NCBI RefSeq assembly: GCF_000377765.1
Contig: NZ_KB898679.1
Location: forward strand, 1 to 64,000
Direction of reading: 5' to 3'
Source of the DNA: Gracilibacillus lacisalsi DSM 19029
Lineage (GTDB): Bacteria; Bacillota; Bacilli; Bacillales; Amphibacillaceae
DNA: 64,000 nt
Shown: positions 7,689 through 16,548 of the stretch, in pieces
Layout of the letters: every line of letters begins with the position of its first letter
Numbering within the stretch: position 1 is the first letter of the stretch
Position numbers and translations under genes: made by a program
The notes under the pieces: generated by a model
The model's database searches: none
Seen by the model: the letters and a program-made list of their open reading frames with translations, nothing else
What the model was told of the DNA's origin: nothing

Positions 7689-9755
7689 TTATCTAGTAAA
7701 TGCTGCTGCTACCCCACCATCAACAGTTACCATACAACCTGTTGTTTTTGCTGCCTTGGATGAAGCAAGAAAAGCAACAGATTCAGCAATATCCTCTGGT
7801 AAAATATTAACGTTTAAGATCGTACGTTTACGGTAATGTTCTTCTAAATCGTCTGTACCGATACCATAAGAAGACGCACGTTCCTTCTTCCAAGAGGAAT
7901 CCCAAATCTTAGATCCTCTAATAACAGCATCTGGTAAGACAGAGTTAACGCGAATACCTAATGCTCCACCATCAGCAGCAACTGTGCGAGCTAAATGCAC
8001 TTCCGCCGCTTTTGCTGTACTGTATGCCGCAGCATTTTTGCCAGCATAAATCGAGTTTTTCGAGCCAATAAATACCATGTTACCACCAATTCCTTGGTCT
8101 TTCATTAATTTGAACACTTCACGTGCGACAAGGAAATACCCTGTTACTAAAACGTTAATATTTAAGTTCCATTGATCCATCGTTGTTTCTTCGAAAGGAC
8201 TAGAGCTTGCTAAACCTGCATTATTAACTAAGATATCAATCCCGCCATACATACGTACAGATGCTGCTATCGCTGCTTGAACTTCTTCTTCTTTTGTAAC
8301 GTCCATTTTCACCGCAAAAGCACGATTCCAACCATATTTATCGTTGATTTCTTTTGCTAGATTCTCAGCACCTTCTAAGTTGATATCTGCAATAACCACA
8401 TGGGCGCCATCTTCAATTAAACGATATGTTGTTGCAGTACCAATACCACCAGCACCTCCTGTTACAAAGGCAACTTGACGTGAAAATTCTGTTTCTGGTG
8501 GTGCAAGGCTTAGTTTATAGAGCTCTAATGGCCAGTATTCAATTAAGTATGATTCTTCTTCATTAAGTGATACAAAGTTCCCAAGAACTGTTGCCCCACT
8601 CATAACTGCAATTGCACGGTGATAAAGTTGTTCACTAATGTTTGCCGCTTTCCAGTCTTTCCCTGTGTTGATCATACCCAGACCTGGAATTAAAATAATA
8701 CGAGGTGCCGTTTCCATGATTTCGTCGCCTTCATTCTTATTCCGTTCAAAGTACGCGACATATTCCTCTTTATAGGCTTTAATGCCTTTTACAATTTTTT
8801 CTTTTAATAAATCGATATCACCTGATTGTGGATCCCAATCAATATATAATGGTACTCGTTTAGTATGAACAAGGTGATCTGGACAGGCTGCTCCCACCTG
8901 AGATAATTGTTCTGCATTTACACTATTCACAAATGCTAAGACATTGTCATCATCATTATAGGTTGCTAACATTTGCTTATCATTGCTAACTTGTCCGCGC
9001 ACAAGAGGCATTACTTCTGCGAGAAGATTTTCACGTTCTTCTTTTACTACTGACTGATATTTTTCACCACCAAATAATGTCTGACCTTGTGCTTTTTGGT
9101 TAATATAACTTTCTGCTTCGTTTATGATTTCAATTGTTTTATTGTAACTTTCCTTAGACGTTTCTCCCCATGTTACCAGACCATGTTTCTCCATAATCAC
9201 TAATTCTGCTTTCGGATTATCTTTGACACCTTCTGCAATCATTTTAGACAGCTTGAAACCGGGACGAATATACGGTACCCATACAAAACGGTCTCCATAA
9301 ATTTCTTCTGCTATCTCTTTTCCATTATCTGCACAAGCAATACTAATGATTGCATCTGGATGTGTATGATCTACCTGTTTAAACGGTAGAAAAGCATGTA
9401 ATAATGTTTCAATAGATGAACGTGGATGCTTGGAATCTATCATACAATGTGATAAATATTCTACCATTTCCTCATCAGACATATCATCACGTTCAAGGAG
9501 TGGGCGGATATCATCCATTTTGAGTCCGGTAAAATTATGAGCTTTCATCGTTGCCAGGTCAGAGCCGCTTCCTTTTACCCACATTACTTCAATGTCATCG
9601 CCTTTGAAATCTTTTTCCATCGTCTTAGATGATGTGTTTCCCCCACCGATGTTAACAACTGCACGATCTGAACCTAATAGATTGGAACGGTAAACTAATG
9701 ATTCTAACCCGTCACCTTGTGCAACCTGACTGTCATTCCATTTGTTTTGTACCAC
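7689..9755 (-). CDS. rhaEW: Bifunctional rhamnulose-1-phosphate aldolase / L-lactaldehyde dehydrogenase
   Basis: A 688-residue fusion of the YuxG/RhaEW type. Residues 1 to about 400 form a class II aldolase domain, with VNIGGGNTSSK and the zinc or acid region MEKHGLVTWG. It splits L-rhamnulose 1-phosphate to DHAP and L-lactaldehyde. From about 430 a short-chain dehydrogenase domain begins with VTGGAGGIGTA, has NNAGLAS and the catalytic YSTAK, and oxidises the aldehyde to L-lactate with NAD. Both active sites look complete. The start is GTG, seven bases after GAGGAGG. It has its own promoter with a striking inverted repeat and lies between rhaA and lutA. Confidence 0.95.
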   Translation of the reverse strand: MVQNKWNDSQVAQGDGLESLVYRSNLLGSDRAVVNIGGGNTSSKTMEKDFKGDDIEVMWVKGSGSDLATMKAHNFTGLKMDDIRPLLERDDMSDEEMVEYLSHCMIDSKHPRSSIETLLHAFLPFKQVDHTHPDAIISIACADNGKEIAEEIYGDRFVWVPYIRPGFKLSKMIAEGVKDNPKAELVIMEKHGLVTWGETSKESYNKTIEIINEAESYINQKAQGQTLFGGEKYQSVVKEERENLLAEVMPLVRGQVSNDKQMLATYNDDDNVLAFVNSVNAEQLSQVGAACPDHLVHTKRVPLYIDWDPQSGDIDLLKEKIVKGIKAYKEEYVAYFERNKNEGDEIMETAPRIILIPGLGMINTGKDWKAANISEQLYHRAIAVMSGATVLGNFVSLNEEESYLIEYWPLELYKLSLAPPETEFSRQVAFVTGGAGGIGTATTYRLIEDGAHVVIADINLEGAENLAKEINDKYGWNRAFAVKMDVTKEEEVQAAIAASVRMYGGIDILVNNAGLASSSPFEETTMDQWNLNINVLVTGYFLVAREVFKLMKDQGIGGNMVFIGSKNSIYAGKNAAAYSTAKAAEVHLARTVAADGGALGIRVNSVLPDAVIRGSKIWDSSWKKERASSYGIGTDDLEEHYRKRTILNVNILPEDIAESVAFLASSKAAKTTGCMVTVDGGVAAAFTR

Positions 9756-9773
9756 TGCATTTCCTCCTCAACA

Positions 9774-9836
9774 TTTTTGTTTTGTTTTATTTGTTTGGTT
9801 CTGCTTTGATTATACTACAAAACAAAAATAAATCAA
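9774..9836 (-). promoter_or_regulatory. rhaEW promoter with flanking 12-bp inverted repeat (likely operator)
   Basis: On the minus strand the -35 is TTGATT (9831-9836), the -10 is TATAAT (9809-9814) and the spacer is 16 bases. A perfect 12-bp inverted repeat, TTTTTGTTTTGT at 9817-9828 (minus sense) and its complement at 9774-9785, places one arm in the promoter spacer and the other early in the transcript, with 31 bases between arms. This spacing suits two half-sites for a DeoR-type or similar repressor. The arms and promoter are seen directly; the regulator is inference. Confidence 0.6.
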
Positions 9837-9852
9837 CACAAACAAAGATTAA

Positions 9853-11115
9853 TTATCCGCTATTTCGTTTGGATAATACTTTATTCTCGTAATCTTTTAC
9901 TTCCTCGAGCCATTTTTCTTGGGCGGGTACTTCCATCTGTTCACAATAATAATCCCAAATAGCACCGAATGGATATGTTTTAAATTCTTCTAATAGTGCT
10001 AATCGATCTGTGAAATTGCCTTCTTCTTGTAATTGTTTTAAATGATCGTTAGGTAATAGTAATGCGTATAGTAATGACTTGATCATATTTCTTGTACCAA
10101 TTGTCCATGCAGCGACACGATTAATACTGGCATCAAAGAAGTCCAGTCCAATCATGACCTTATCTAGTGCGTCATTACGAACAATTTCAAGCCCGATTTC
10201 GCGGAGTTCATCATCCAATATAATGACATGGTCACTATCCCAACGAACTGGTCGTGAGACGTGCAGGGCTAACCTTTCACTAAATAAAAGCATGGCAGAT
10301 ATTTTATTAGAAACCACTTCTGTTGGGTGGTAGTGACCACTGTCTAGTAAACAAAGCTTGTTGTTTTTAAGGGCATATCCCATGTAAAATTCATGTGAGC
10401 CAACAACATATGCTTCAGATCCGATACCAAACAACTTACTTTCTACTGCATCAATATTTAGCGATTCATCAACATCCGCCGCAAATATTTCATCTAATGA
10501 TTCTTTTAGACGCTTACGTGGTGTCAGTCGATCACTTGGAATATCTTTATACCCATCCGGGATCCAAATGTTCGTTAATGCTGGTTGACCTAATTCTTTA
10601 CCAAAATATTCACCGATTTTACGTGATCTGATACAATGTTCGATCCAGAAATCTCGAATCTCTTTGTCAGGATGTGCAAGTGTTAAACCATCTGCTGCTT
10701 TTGGATGGGAAAACAGGGTAGGGTTAAAATCAAGTCCTAAATCGTTTTCTTTTGCCCATTTCACCCAATTTTCAAAATGCTTTGGTTCTAATTCGTTACG
10801 ATCTACCTTTTGTCCATCTGTTTCTGCATAAATCGCATGTAAATTAATTTTATGTTTTCCTGGAATCAATGATAATGCTTTTTCCAAATCACTTCTCAAT
10901 TCTTCTGGAGTGGTTGCTTTGCCAGGATAATCACCAGTTACATCAATTCCACCTGACAATTCTTGCTGTTCTACTTCAAATCCGCCAATGTCATCGCCTT
11001 GCCAGCAATGAATTGAAATCGGAACATTTTTTAACCTTTCAAAAGCTTCTTCTACTGATATTCCCCATTTTTCATACTGCTTTTTCGCTGTTTGAAAATT
11101 CTCTTTTACACTCAT
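9853..11115 (-). CDS. rhaA: L-rhamnose isomerase
   Basis: 420 residues, the full family length. Converts L-rhamnose to L-rhamnulose with Mn/Co/Zn in a TIM-barrel. Diagnostic segments are [15 protein letters not shown] near 33-47, [10 protein letters not shown] and the metal-site stretch [16 protein letters not shown]. The ATG overlaps the rhaB TGA (ATGA, four bases), so the two are coupled. It is the second gene of a rhaBA pair. rhaEW follows after a 97-base gap that holds its own promoter. Confidence 0.95.
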   Translation of the reverse strand: MSVKENFQTAKKQYEKWGISVEEAFERLKNVPISIHCWQGDDIGGFEVEQQELSGGIDVTGDYPGKATTPEELRSDLEKALSLIPGKHKINLHAIYAETDGQKVDRNELEPKHFENWVKWAKENDLGLDFNPTLFSHPKAADGLTLAHPDKEIRDFWIEHCIRSRKIGEYFGKELGQPALTNIWIPDGYKDIPSDRLTPRKRLKESLDEIFAADVDESLNIDAVESKLFGIGSEAYVVGSHEFYMGYALKNNKLCLLDSGHYHPTEVVSNKISAMLLFSERLALHVSRPVRWDSDHVIILDDELREIGLEIVRNDALDKVMIGLDFFDASINRVAAWTIGTRNMIKSLLYALLLPNDHLKQLQEEGNFTDRLALLEEFKTYPFGAIWDYYCEQMEVPAQEKWLEEVKDYENKVLSKRNSG

Positions 11116-12524
11116 GCCTTTTCACCTCTTATTTGAAATTTTTTAATATTAAACGATTGATTAATGATTTGCTTTGACTGTTCCATGGAATCGATTTGAC
11201 CAGTGGCCATCATTTGAGCTAATAAATTTCCAATCGCTGTAGCCTCGCCCGGTCCAGTGTAGATCGTTTTCTTACTCACTGCCGCTAGTTTTTCATTCAT
11301 ATAGTGATTCTTACTGCCACCACCTATGATATGGATGGAGTCATACGTTTTCCCTGTTAACGCTTCAATTTCTTTTGCTGTATGATGATAGCTTTCTACT
11401 AAGCTATCAAAAATACACTTTGCAAATTCACCCGCTGTTTCAGGGACTTGTTGATTAGTCTCCTGACAATACTGTTGAATCGCTTGTTTCATACTTGGTG
11501 GACTTAAAAAATGTTGATCATTGACATCTACTTTTGCTGTGAATGATGATGCCTGATAAGCGAGTTCTACAAACTCAGCAAAGCTATATTGATCATTCCA
11601 TTCGCGCTTAACCTCTTGGATCATCCAAAGTCCCATGATATTTTTTAAGAAGCGGATATTTTTATGAACGCCACCTTCATTAGTGAAATTATAATCAAAC
11701 GCTTGTGATGTACTGATTGGTTCATGATGTTCAACTCCCATTAAAGACCATGTGCCTGAGCTAATGTAAATCGTATCTTGAGCCGGTACTGCCATGACTG
11801 CAGAGGCTGTATCATGTGTGCCAGGTAAGACAACTTCTAGATTAAAGCCAATCTCTTCTTGTACGTCTTTTGTTAAGGAACCAATTGATTGTATAGGATG
11901 ACTAGGTTCAGAAAATATATGTGCAGAGATGTTTAATTTTCTTAGGAAATCTTGATGCCATGTTTGATTCGTAGTTTTTAACAGTTGGGTTGTCGTAGCA
12001 TTGGTGTATTCATTTGTTATTTTGCCGGTAAGTAGATAATGTAGATAGTCAGGAATCATCAAAAAGTATTCTGCTTTTGCTAATATGTCCGGTTTTTCTT
12101 TTTGTAAGGCGAATAGCTGGTAAATTGTATTAAATGGTTGAAATTGTATGCCGGTTTCGTGGTAGATGTCTTTTTGATCGATAAGTTGAAAAACCTCCTC
12201 CATTACCCCATCTGTCCGGTGATCACGATAAGCAACTGCGTCAGTGATTCTGTTTTTGTCCTGATCTAGTAACACAAAGTCGACTGCCCACGTGTCAATA
12301 CCAATGGTTAAAGGATGATAATGTTGTTCGACACTCTTTTTTAAACCGGTCTTGATTTCTTGAAATAGTCCGTCAATATCCCAACACAAGTGGCCGTTTT
12401 TCTCTTCCATCTCATTTTCAAACCGATGGATTTCATCTAATACTAGTTTGTTATGTTGAAGATAGCCTGCAATCACACGTCCACTCGAAGCTCCAATGTC
12501 AACGGCTAAATTACATTTTTGCAA
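11112..12524 (-). CDS. rhaB: Rhamnulokinase
   Basis: FGGY-type sugar kinase of about 470 residues that phosphorylates L-rhamnulose at C1 with ATP. Nucleotide-fold landmarks are [15 protein letters not shown] at the N-terminus, [13 protein letters not shown] near 80-90, [10 protein letters not shown] in the middle and [13 protein letters not shown] late in the protein. The preferred start is TTG at 12524, six bases after AAGGGGTG; an in-frame GTG at 12533 falls inside that site. A cre-like site lies just upstream. First gene of rhaBA. No rhamnose transporter or mutarotase is in the window. Confidence 0.94.
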   Translation of the reverse strand: MQKCNLAVDIGASSGRVIAGYLQHNKLVLDEIHRFENEMEEKNGHLCWDIDGLFQEIKTGLKKSVEQHYHPLTIGIDTWAVDFVLLDQDKNRITDAVAYRDHRTDGVMEEVFQLIDQKDIYHETGIQFQPFNTIYQLFALQKEKPDILAKAEYFLMIPDYLHYLLTGKITNEYTNATTTQLLKTTNQTWHQDFLRKLNISAHIFSEPSHPIQSIGSLTKDVQEEIGFNLEVVLPGTHDTASAVMAVPAQDTIYISSGTWSLMGVEHHEPISTSQAFDYNFTNEGGVHKNIRFLKNIMGLWMIQEVKREWNDQYSFAEFVELAYQASSFTAKVDVNDQHFLSPPSMKQAIQQYCQETNQQVPETAGEFAKCIFDSLVESYHHTAKEIEALTGKTYDSIHIIGGGSKNHYMNEKLAAVSKKTIYTGPGEATAIGNLLAQMMATGQIDSMEQSKQIINQSFNIKKFQIRGEKA

Positions 12525-12540
12525 GTGAATCACCCCTTAT

Positions 12541-12555
12541 TTGTAAGCGATTTAT
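12541..12555 (-). promoter_or_regulatory. cre-like catabolite-repression site before rhaB
   Basis: TTGTAAGCGATTTAT matches the CcpA cre consensus WTGNAANCGNWNNCW except for one position (A for the late C). It lies 17 bases upstream of the rhaB start, a position that would block transcription. Glucose repression of rhamnose use would make sense but is inferred. Confidence 0.4.
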
Positions 12556-12647
12556 AAATCTATCATAAAGGAATTACTCTAAATAATATATATCGAAAAT
12601 TACAAATTTATTGTCCTTTTTTGCGAATAAGAAAAAATTTAACTACG

Positions 12648-12694
12648 TAAAAAACCCTATGAGTTAGATGAATTCAAACATCTATCTCATAGGG
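12648..12694 (-). terminator. Terminator of the MBL-fold gene
   Basis: A 16-bp stem with one mismatch (12655-12670 with 12679-12694) around an 8-base loop is followed on the minus strand by TTTTTT. It ends the metallo-beta-lactamase-fold gene 25 bases past its stop. Confidence 0.75.
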
Positions 12695-12719
12695 GCTTTG
12701 TTGTTCTCATTTTATTATT

Positions 12720-13577
12720 TTAATGCATATGCTTGTTTACGTACTTGCCATAATCAGGGACGGCAATTTGGTCAAATTCTTTTACTAGTTTTGCTAAGCC
12801 ATTCGTTAATACCTCACCGGTCATCGGTAATCCATGACCGGTTACCGCAATCTTAGGATTCAATTGATTTAATTTATCTACTGATCGTTTCGCAGCTTTC
12901 CAATCCGTTGTCAAATATCGTGGTGGTCCACTTATTTCCTGTTGTTGTGTAAGTACTTTATAAAGATCTTCCTGTTTAACGGTCACAAATGCATCTCCTA
13001 CTAATAAAGTTCCGTCTTCTTCTCTAAACAGAGAAACATGTCCTGGGGTGTGTCCGGGAGTATGGATCCATTTAAAGCTGTCCATATGCGGAATAGTTCC
13101 TTCAACTGGCAGCATTTCAATATGGTCACCTAAATCAATCGGTTCATTGGGAAACATGGGCGACATTTTTGCTATCATCCCTCCTTCAACAGTAGCATCT
13201 GGTTCTGGGTATGCTTTTTTCCCTGTTAAGAAAGGTAATTCTTGCTCATGCGCATATACAGGGATATCCCAATGCTTAACTAGTTCCACAACAGCTCCAA
13301 CATGGTCAAAGTGGCCATGCGTCAGTATGATAGCTTTCGGTCTGCTATCAGGCCCGAAACGTTCTTCTGTAACCGAAATAATCTCACTTGCAGAATCCGG
13401 CATCCCTGCATCTACTAAAACAAAGTCATTTGATTCTGGATTTCCAACCAACATAATATTGACAATTTGAATCGTGTGACAAAGTACATCTGGTAATACT
13501 TGTGTGCTTATCCCACTTCCTATGGACGTTGCAGGAATATGATGATAATCACTTCCGTAATTCATTTCTTGATCCAT
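12720..13577 (-). CDS. MBL-fold metallohydrolase
   Basis: 285-residue cytosolic hydrolase with the two-metal site of the metallo-beta-lactamase fold: THGHFDHVG (HxHxDH), HTPGHTPGH for the next histidine, VGDAF for the bridging aspartate and VTGHGLPM for the last histidine. It resembles glyoxalase II and lactonase-like members; the substrate is not evident. The ATG follows TAGGAGG by eight bases. It sits between the rhaB leader and a repeat element with its own terminator, so it is probably monocistronic. Confidence 0.85.
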   Translation of the reverse strand: MDQEMNYGSDYHHIPATSIGSGISTQVLPDVLCHTIQIVNIMLVGNPESNDFVLVDAGMPDSASEIISVTEERFGPDSRPKAIILTHGHFDHVGAVVELVKHWDIPVYAHEQELPFLTGKKAYPEPDATVEGGMIAKMSPMFPNEPIDLGDHIEMLPVEGTIPHMDSFKWIHTPGHTPGHVSLFREEDGTLLVGDAFVTVKQEDLYKVLTQQQEISGPPRYLTTDWKAAKRSVDKLNQLNPKIAVTGHGLPMTGEVLTNGLAKLVKEFDQIAVPDYGKYVNKHMH

Positions 13578-13712
13578 ATTTCTATCCTCCTAAATGAATA
13601 GTTGATTTCATTTTATTGTTCCATTGATTCACAAACATATTTATACAACTATGAAAAGATCCATCTACTGTGTAAAAAATCAGGCATAAATCGACCAATT
13701 GTAAGTTTAAAA

Positions 13713-14067
13713 TGATACATATTGCGAAGTAATGAAAGGTGAAAAGTGAGTTTCTCTCCCATTCTGATTAATAATGAGTGCCTACGCTACATTTAGTGTT
13801 CTGAATTAGGGATTGGAAATAATTTCCTAGAATATATACGCTTACTTCCCTCTCTTTTTTCCAGAACACTATTCGAAGCTGCGGAAAAATGCGACACTCC
13901 TGGGGGAACAGCACGAGCCGAAGATCCACTTTGCAAAGTGCTTTTCTTTGCAAAGTTAGCTCAAGATCGCCCCCGGAAAGGGAGTATTTTTCCGCAGCGA
14001 CGATTATCCACTCATCAAAATTCTGTAGGGAAGAGAGCACTTGCTTATGTTATTTTGCAGTTTATAG
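13713..14067 (+). mobile_element. MITE-like repeat, copy 1 (one hairpin module)
   Basis: About 355 bp bounded by degenerate forms of the family's terminal inverted repeats (TGCGAAGTAA left; TTATTTTGCAGTTTATAG right). It contains one long hairpin, module A, at 13878-13998 with outer arms GCTGCGGAAAAA/TTTTTCCGCAGC. The second module present in the other copies is missing, and flanking sequence is joined across the gap at about 13777-13800. Open frames inside are by-products of the hairpin. No transposase. About 107 bases at 13578-13712 before it hold nothing I recognise beyond the upstream region of the MBL-fold gene. Confidence 0.7.
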
Positions 14068-14094
14068 ATTCTGTCACTTTTATTGCTTGTTATG

Positions 14095-14131
14095 AAAAAA
14101 TGCAGTTAATCTTCTTTGATTAACTGCATTT
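14095..14131 (-). terminator. Terminator overlapping the 3' end of the AraC gene
   Basis: A perfect 14-bp stem (14098-14111 with 14118-14131) and a 6-base loop, followed on the minus strand by TTTTTT. The last codons and the stop of the AraC-family gene form part of the hairpin. Confidence 0.8.
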
Positions 14132-15086
14132 TATAAGCTTTAGGCGTCATTCCGTATTTCTTTTTAAATAGGCGATAGAAATAGCTAATATTCTCATAAC
14201 CCACTTCTTCTGCAATGGATTGCATTGGTAAATCACTATACACTAATAAGTTCTTGGCTACTAACAGGCGTTTTTGCTGAACCAAATCTTTAAAATTTTG
14301 ATTAGTTAATGATTTGATCTCTTTACTTACCCAGTAAACCGTTTGATTAAAACGATTTGCTAATGATTGTAAATTAGCTTCTTGATAGTGTTCTTCGATA
14401 TAGCGAAATACTTCTGTTAAGAAGGCGTGCTGTTCGGATTGAATAGTACTTCGATTTGTTTGATTTTGTTGTTCAATCAACTCAATGATAAGTAATCCCA
14501 TTAAAAATTTAATTTTCGACTTCGATAAGATTGATTCTTCCATCATTTCTTTTAATAATTGCTGCATAATATCTTGAATTCGACCTGAATTAGAGACTGG
14601 ATAATATAAATACTCACCTTTTTGGCTAAAATCAAAAATACTATTCATGAGAAAGTAAAGCATTTGACTCTGGACAAATCCAGTAGATAAGTTAGATAGA
14701 ATATAATCAAAAAAGGCTGGGTGAATAATAAAGTTGATTACAATATCATTTTCTTCACATGCAGCCAACTCATGTTCGATATGTTGATTTAGTAGCAGGA
14801 TATCACCTTGCTTTAAAGTGATTGGCAGATCAGCTACCTTTTGATGAAATTGACCATGGAAGACATAATTCATTTCAATATAATCATGAGAGTGTCTGGG
14901 AAAATTAATATATCTGGGGTGTTTACGAATCATGATCAGGTCGTCTTTTAGAAACTTTTCACTTTGGATAACGAAATCCGATGTAAGATCTGTATATATT
15001 TTTTTATTAACTGCTTGATTTCCCTTTAATATCGCAAGCTCTTCTTCTGTTTCTTTCATGAGTTCCTCGTATAAGAACGTATCCAA
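14106..15086 (-). CDS. AraC-family transcriptional regulator with cupin-type sensor domain
   Basis: 326 residues. The N-terminal half is a cupin-like sensor, with INFPRHSHDYIEMNYVFHG and GDILLLNQHIEHE. The last 100 residues form a double helix-turn-helix with QSLANRFNQTVYWVSKEIK and the signature PMQSIAEEVGYENISYFYRL plus FKKKYGMTPKAYK. This architecture is usual for sugar-responsive activators of Bacillaceae glycoside genes. The start is TTG at 15086 after AGGGGGCAGGAG; an ATG ten codons in is possible. The target is unknown. rhaBA, rhaEW and the GH42 gene lie near enough to be candidates. Confidence 0.85.
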   Translation of the reverse strand: MDTFLYEELMKETEEELAILKGNQAVNKKIYTDLTSDFVIQSEKFLKDDLIMIRKHPRYINFPRHSHDYIEMNYVFHGQFHQKVADLPITLKQGDILLLNQHIEHELAACEENDIVINFIIHPAFFDYILSNLSTGFVQSQMLYFLMNSIFDFSQKGEYLYYPVSNSGRIQDIMQQLLKEMMEESILSKSKIKFLMGLLIIELIEQQNQTNRSTIQSEQHAFLTEVFRYIEEHYQEANLQSLANRFNQTVYWVSKEIKSLTNQNFKDLVQQKRLLVAKNLLVYSDLPMQSIAEEVGYENISYFYRLFKKKYGMTPKAYKMQLIKED

Positions 15087-15162
15087 GCGCTCCTGCCCCC
15101 TTTAAACCAAAATAGGGACAATCCAGTCCCCCATAACTCATAGTCATATATACATGGATTTA

Positions 15163-15197
15163 AGAAAAAAGGAAGCGCGGCTAAGTCGCTTCCTTTT
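15163..15197 (-). terminator. Terminator of ilvA
   Basis: An 11-bp stem, AAAAGGAAGCG/CGCTTCCTTTT, with a 9-base loop and TTTTTTCTT following on the minus strand, directly after the ilvA stop. Confidence 0.8.
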
Positions 15198-15198
15198 G

Positions 15199-16458
15199 TC
15201 AAATTAATAATTGGAAAAGTTGTTCATCTTTGTTAATTTCGATGTAAGTAAAGCCTTTTTTCTCCATGCGAGAGATGATTTGATGATAATCTTCAGCATG
15301 TTGGAGTTCAATCCCTACTAGAACAGGTCCCTTGTCACGGTTGTTCTTTTTCGTATATTCAAAGCGGGTGATGTCATCATCCTTGCCTAAGACCTCATCC
15401 ATGAATTCGCGTAATGCGCCGGCACGTTGAGGGAAATTCACAATAAAATAATGCTTAAATCCTTCATAGATTAAAGAACGTTCTTTAAATTCCTGCATGC
15501 GATCGATATCATTATTTCCACCACTTACGATACATACGACATTTTTTCCTTTAATCTCATCACGATAGTAATCAAGTGCAGATACAGGTAACGCCCCTGC
15601 TGGTTCAGCTACGATTGCATTTTCATTATATAAATCTAATAACGTTGTACATAGCTTACCCTCTGGAACAACTGCGATATCATCAATAAAATCTTTGGCA
15701 ATGTCAAACGAAATATCTCCAACACGTTTTACACTGGCACCATCTACAAATTTATCGATTTTATCTAATTTGACCACTTCATCTTTTGCTAGTGCTGCTT
15801 TCATGGAGGCTGCGCCTTCTGGTTCAACACCGATAATTTTTGTATCTGGACTAATACTACTTATGTAAGACCCGACACCAGAAATTAGTCCACCACCACC
15901 TACAGCCATAAAGACGTGGGATATTGGCTCTTCCATGCTGTCCAATATTTCCAAACCGATGGTACCTTGTCCTGTAATGGTTCTCGTATCATTAAACGGA
16001 TGGATAAATGATGCATTATGTTCGTTACAATATTCCATTGCTTGATCAAAAGAATCATCAAATGTGTCACCTATTAAACGGATTTCTACAAACGGACCAC
16101 CGAAAAATTCAACACGGTTAACTTTTTGACGAGGTGTTGTACTAGGCATAAAAATCACACCTTTTACACCCAACGCTTTACAGGAATAAGCAACACCTTG
16201 TGCATGATTCCCAGCACTAGCACAAACCACTCCATTTTCTAATTCTTCTTTTGACAAACCTTGCATCAAATTGTATGCCCCGCGAATTTTAAATGAACGG
16301 ACAACTTGTAAGTCTTCTCTCTTGAGATAAACATTACAATCATATTTATCAGATAAAATGGTGTCGCGTTGCAGCGGTGTTTTAACGACTACATCTTTTA
16401 GTACTTGATTTGCAATTATGATATCTCTCACTTGAATTGGATTGACTTTTGTACTCAT
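15199..16458 (-). CDS. ilvA: Threonine dehydratase (threonine ammonia-lyase), biosynthetic
   Basis: 419 residues. Converts L-threonine to 2-oxobutanoate, the first committed step to isoleucine. The PLP lysine is K57 in RSFKIRGAYN. Other landmarks are SAGNHAQGVAYS, the glycine loop AVGGGGLISGVG and the cofactor-end segment VCIVSGGNND. A C-terminal ACT-like regulatory part (about 335-419, with NFPQRAGALREF) marks the Bacillus-type biosynthetic enzyme with a single effector domain. GGAAGGG precedes the ATG. It is away from ilvBCD/leu genes and transcribed alone. Confidence 0.93.
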   Translation of the reverse strand: MSTKVNPIQVRDIIIANQVLKDVVVKTPLQRDTILSDKYDCNVYLKREDLQVVRSFKIRGAYNLMQGLSKEELENGVVCASAGNHAQGVAYSCKALGVKGVIFMPSTTPRQKVNRVEFFGGPFVEIRLIGDTFDDSFDQAMEYCNEHNASFIHPFNDTRTITGQGTIGLEILDSMEEPISHVFMAVGGGGLISGVGSYISSISPDTKIIGVEPEGAASMKAALAKDEVVKLDKIDKFVDGASVKRVGDISFDIAKDFIDDIAVVPEGKLCTTLLDLYNENAIVAEPAGALPVSALDYYRDEIKGKNVVCIVSGGNNDIDRMQEFKERSLIYEGFKHYFIVNFPQRAGALREFMDEVLGKDDDITRFEYTKKNNRDKGPVLVGIELQHAEDYHQIISRMEKKGFTYIEINKDEQLFQLLI

Positions 16459-16548
16459 GATTAGAACCCTTCCTACTTCGATTGTTAGATTTATACTAAC
16501 ATAAAGAAGCGGAATAGAAAATATTTTTATTCGTTTATTTTTCTTGTT

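Noticed and set aside
13768-14123. Reading frames of 60-90 codons on both strands inside the repeat at 13713-14067
   Set aside because: They follow the hairpin modules, recur in mirrored form in the other copies, lack binding sites and have no protein-like composition.
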